Assembly (NCBI GenBank): GCA_003427395.1 | Contig: BFEA01000440.1 | Location: 51,086 to 98,074 of the forward strand | Direction of reading: 5' to 3' | Source of the DNA: Chara braunii | Lineage: Eukaryota > Streptophyta > Charophyceae > Charales > Characeae | Length of the DNA stretch: 46,989 nucleotides | In this document: piece by piece, positions 43,351 to 46,989 of the stretch | How the letters are laid out: every line of letters begins with the position of its first letter | Position numbering within the stretch: position 1 is the first letter of the stretch | The notes under the pieces: generated by a model | The model's input: the letters and a program-made list of their open reading frames with translations, nothing else | The model's database searches: none | Told to the model about the DNA's origin: nothing | Made by a program: the position numbers and the translations under genes

Positions 43351-45553
43351 CATCAAACCCACGCCAAACCCACGCACACTAGTAACCCAAACCCATGGGT
43401 TTGACGTGGTTTTGGCATGGGTTTGGCGTGGGTTAGGTTTACTAGGTGGGTTTGATGTGGGTTTGGGTCACTAGTGGGCGTCTGTTTGGCATGGGTCTGG
43501 CGTGGGTTTGCTGTGGGTGTGGGTTACTACAGGGCATTACTAGTAACCCAAGCCCATGGGTTACTGGTGGGCGTCGGTTTGGCGTAGGTTTGGCGTGTGT
43601 TCCGCTTGTGTTTGGAGTGGGTTTGGCGTGGGTTTGGCATGGGTTTGGCGTGGGATTGGCGTGGGTTTAGCATGGGTTTGGCGTGGGCTTGGCGTGGGTT
43701 CGGGTTACTAGTGGGCGTTGGTTACCAGTGGGCGTGGGTTTGGCGTGTGTTTTTGTTACTAGTGGGGGTTACTAGTTACCCAAACCCACGGGTTACTAGT
43801 GGGCATTACTAGTTACCCAAACCCACGCCAAACCCATGGGTTTGTGATAGTAACGCCGACTAGTAACCCAAACCCACGCCAAACCCACGCAAAACCCACT
43901 CCAAACCCACGCCAAACCCACGCACACTAGTAACCCAAACCCATGGTTACTAGTGGGTGTGAGTTTGGCGTGTGTTTGGCGTGGGATTGGCGTGTGTTTG
44001 GCGTGTGTTTGGGTTACTAGTGCGCGTGTGTTTGGGTTACTTGTGCGCGTGGGTTTGGCGTGTGTTTGGGTTACTAGTGCACGTGGGATTGGCGTGTGTT
44101 TGGCGTGTGTTTGGTTACTAGTGCGCGTGGCTTTGGAGTGGGTTTGGCATGGGTTTGGCGTGGGTTTAGCGTAGGTTTGGGTTACGACTGGGCGTGGGTT
44201 TCCAAACCCACGCCCATTAGTAACCCATGGGTTTGGGTTAGTAGTAACGCCCACTACTAACCCAAACCCACGCCAAACCCACGCCCACTAGTAACCCATG
44301 GGTTTGGGTTACTAGTAACGCCCACTGGTAACCAAAACCAACGCCAAATCCACGCCAAACCCACACCCACTAGTAACCCAAACCCACACCAAACCCACCT
44401 AGTAACCCGTACCCACGCCAAAACCCACGCCCACTAGTAACCCAAACCCATGGGTTTGGCATGGTTTTGGCATGGGTTTGGCATGGGTTTCGGTTACTCG
44501 GTGGGTTTGGTGTGGGTTTGTGTTACTTGTGGGCGTGGGTTTTGCGTCGGTTTGGCGTGGGTTTGGCGTGAGTTTGGCGTGGCTTTGGGTTACTAGTGGG
44601 CGTGTGTTTGGCGTGGGTTTGGCGTGGGTTTGGCGTTGGTATGGGTTACTAGTGGGCGTGCGTTTGGGTTACTAGTGGGCGAGGGTTTGGCTTACTAGTG
44701 GACACGGGTTTCAGTTACTAGTGGGCGTGGGCTTAACGGGGGCTTAGTGTAGGTTTGGGTTACTAGTGGGCGTGGGTTTGGCGTGGGTTTAGGTTACTAG
44801 TGGGCATTACTAGTAACCCAAACTCATGGGTTACTAATGGGCGTGGGTTTGGCGTGGGTTTGGGTTACTAGTGGGCGTGAGTACGCCCACTAGTTACTAG
44901 TGGGCCTCGGTTTGGGTTACTAGTGGGCGTAGGTTTGGAAACCTAGGACAAACTTATGCCAAACCCATTCCAAACCCACGCCAAACCCACACCAAACCCA
45001 CGCCAAATCCACGCCCACTAGTAACCCATGGGTTTGGGTTACAAGTGGGCGTGGGTTTGGCATGGGTTTGGCGTGGGTTTCCAAATCCACGCCAACTAGT
45101 AACCCACGGGTTAGGCGTGGCTTTGGCGTGGCTTTGGCGAGGGTTTCCAAACCCACGCCCACTAGTAACCCATGGGATTGGTGTGGGTTTGGCGAGGGTT
45201 TGGCATGGGTTTGGCATAGGTTTGGGTTCTACTAGGCGTGGGTGTGGCGTGGGTTTGGCGTGGGTTTGGTGTGGGTTGGNCGTGAGTTTGGCGTGNGTTT
45301 GGCGTGTGCTTTGGCGTGGGTTTGGCGTGGGTTTGGCGTGGGTTTGNTGTGGGTTTGGTNTGAGTTTGGCGTGGGTTTGCCGTGTGCTTTGGCNNNGGTT
45401 TGGCGTGGGTTTAGCNNGGGTTTGGCGGGGGATTTCCAAACCCACGCCCACAAGTAACCCATGGGTTTGGTGTGGGTTTTGCGAGGGTTTGGCATGGGTT
45501 TGGCATGGGTTTGCGTTACTACTGGGAGTCGGTTTGGCGTGGGTTTGGCATGA
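43351..45553 (+). repeat. Second copy of the near-identical 2.2-kb duplicated segment
   Basis: Partner of 32,258-34,460. Downstream of about 45,553 the copies part with an extra monomer (GAGTTTGGCAT) here. Other satellite copies in the window differ from one another much more than these two do. Confidence 0.9.
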
Positions 45554-46989
45554 GTTTGGCATGGGTTTGCGTTACTACTGAAAGTCCGTTTGGCGAGGTT
45601 TTGGCGTGGGTTTGGCATGGGTTTGAGTAACTACTGGGAGTCGGTTTGGTATGGGTTTGTGTTACTAGTGGGCGTTACTAGAAACCCAAACCCATGGGTT
45701 ACTAGTGGGCGTGGGTTTGGAAACCCACGCCAAACCCACGCCAACTAGTGGATTTGGCGTGGGTTTGGCGTGTGTTTGGCGTGCGTTTGGTGTGGGTTTG
45801 GATTAATAATGGGCGTGGTTTTGGCGTGGGTTTGGCATGGGTTTGGCGTGGGTTTGGTGTGGGTTTGGCGTGGGTTTGGCGTGGATTTGGCGTGGGTTCG
45901 GGTTACTAGTGGGTGTGGGTTTGGTTTTTCTAGTGTGCGTTACTAGTAACCCAAACCCATGGGTTACTAGTGGGCGTGGGTTTGGCATGCGTTTGGCGTG
46001 GGTTTGGGTTACTTGTGGGCGTGGGTTTCCAAACCCACGCCCACGAGTAACCCATGGGCTTAGGTTACTAGTAATACCCTCTAGTAACCTTAACCCACGC
46101 CAAACCCACACCAAACCCATGCCAAACGTTAGTAACCCATGGGTTTGGCTTACTAGTAACGCCCAATAGTAACCCAAGCCCACGCCAAACCCACACCTAC
46201 TAGTAACCCAAACCCACGCCCACTAGTAACCCAAACCCACGCCCACTAGAAACCCAAACCCACGCAAAACCCACGCCAAACCCACGCAAAACCCACGCAA
46301 AATCCACGCCCACTAGTAACCCAAACGCACACCAAACCCACCTAGTTACCCTAACCCACGCCAAACGCATGCCAAAACCATGCCAAACCCATAAGTTTGG
46401 GTTACTAGTGGGTGTGGGTTTGGAGTGGGTATGGGTTACTAGGTGGGTTTGGTGTGGGTTCGAGTTACTAGTGGGTGTGGGTTTCGCGTGGGTTTGGTGT
46501 GGGATACTAGTGGGCGTTACTAGTTACCTAAGCCCATGGGTTACTAGTGGGCGTGGGTTACTAGTAGGCGTTACCAGTAACGCCAAACCCACGCCAAACC
46601 CATGCTAAAACCATGGGTTTGAGTTACTGGTAACGCCGACTAGTAACCCAAACCCATGCCAAGCCCACGCCAAACCGACGTCAAACCCACGTCAAACCCA
46701 CGCCAAACCCACGCCTTCTGGTTACTAGTGGGCGTGGGTTTGGAAACCCATGACAAACCCACGCCAAACCCATGCCAAACCCACGCCAAACCCACAGCAA
46801 ACCCACGCGAAGCCCACGCCCACTAGTAACCCATGGGTTTGGGTTACCAGTAGGCGTGGGCTAGGCATGGGTTTGGCGTGGGTTTCCAAACCCACGCCCA
46901 CTAGTAACCCACGGGTTAGGCGTGGGTTTGGCGTGGGTTTGAGGTGGGTTTCCAAAGCCTCGCCCACTAGGAACCCACGGGTTAGGCGT

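Larger units (their letters stand above)
28900..46470. repeat. Higher-order repeat in the right array, about 2.2-3.8 kb
   Basis: Sets of private variants recur in the same order. The TAGGTGGG junction that follows a CTTGTAAC or equivalent block lies near 29,052, 31,842, 35,297, 37,983, 40,608, 42,892 and 46,440. A GATTGGCGTGTGTTT-like block lies near 30,131, 32,894, 36,671, 39,156, 41,772 and 43,987. The successive distances are about 2.2-3.8 kb. The ACAAACTTATGCC variant recurs near 30,970, 33,852, 39,911 and 44,945. Copies differ by indels of whole monomers. Confidence 0.7.
27232..46989. repeat. Right satellite array of 11-bp monomers
   Basis: The same TTTGGCGTGGG family as the left array, with the same palindromic hinges and the GGGTTACTAGTGGGCG word, fills the rest of the window without any other gene or element. 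A distinctive junction TTACTAGGTGGGTTTGGTGTGGG recurs many times here but rarely in the left array. Monomers are degraded to a similar degree in both arrays. N bases occur at 37,244, in 34,187-34,324 and in 45,280-45,417. Confidence 0.95.

Noticed and set aside
27159-46967. Open frames of up to about 230 codons in the right satellite
   Set aside because: Same cause: the monomer has no stop in any frame. Several also run through N bases.

Overview
The window is eukaryotic repeat DNA. It contains no intact host gene and no prokaryotic feature. The pol sequence style of the Ty3/gypsy element and the repeat load most resemble a streptophyte alga or plant. A charophyte such as Chara braunii is my best guess from remembered protein style, held at about 50%. 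Both flanks (1 to about 7,818 and 27,232 to 46,989) are satellite. The satellite is built from an 11-bp monomer TTTGGCGTGGG and its complement CCCACGCCAAA. Short palindromes punctuate it (around CCATGG, ACTAGT and GGTTTCCAAACC), and monomer orientation flips at them. Because 11 is not a multiple of 3 and the monomer lacks stops in all six frames, the satellite is full of meaningless open frames, which I did not annotate.

The non-satellite island (about 7,819-27,231) has two parts. The first is a decayed Ty3/gypsy LTR retrotransposon on the + strand. It begins abruptly inside gag at the satellite border, with no 5' LTR. It continues through gag, a linker with a duplicated 111-bp segment across an assembly gap, aspartic protease, reverse transcriptase, RNase H, a tether, and integrase (HHCC, D-D-35-E, GPY/F). 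A further long reading frame of about 940 codons follows (14,681-17,502), whose start looks like a second capsid/Gag-like domain. The element carries about 18 in-frame stops and at least four frameshifts, so it is dead here. Its 3' side (17,503 to about 18,684) holds a purine tract and degenerate tandem repeats, probably LTR or UTR sequence.

The second part (19,487-27,231) is bounded by a 328-bp inverted repeat starting TGTC, over 90% identical between arms, each with an inward-facing CTTATATAAG TATA-like box. The right arm starts exactly at the satellite. I recognise no gene inside. It does contain an array of eight hairpins with a constant core (CATT-N12-AATG) and outer stems that differ from copy to copy yet mostly still pair. 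It also has 121-162-bp tandem repeats and a dense run of strong hairpins at 25,187-26,205. This is the best candidate for something undescribed: a non-coding or non-autonomous element rich in structured repeats.

The right satellite has a higher-order period of about 2.2-3.8 kb. It also contains a near-identical 2.2-kb segment twice, 11,093 bp apart, sharing even its N positions, which suggests an assembly artefact rather than biology.
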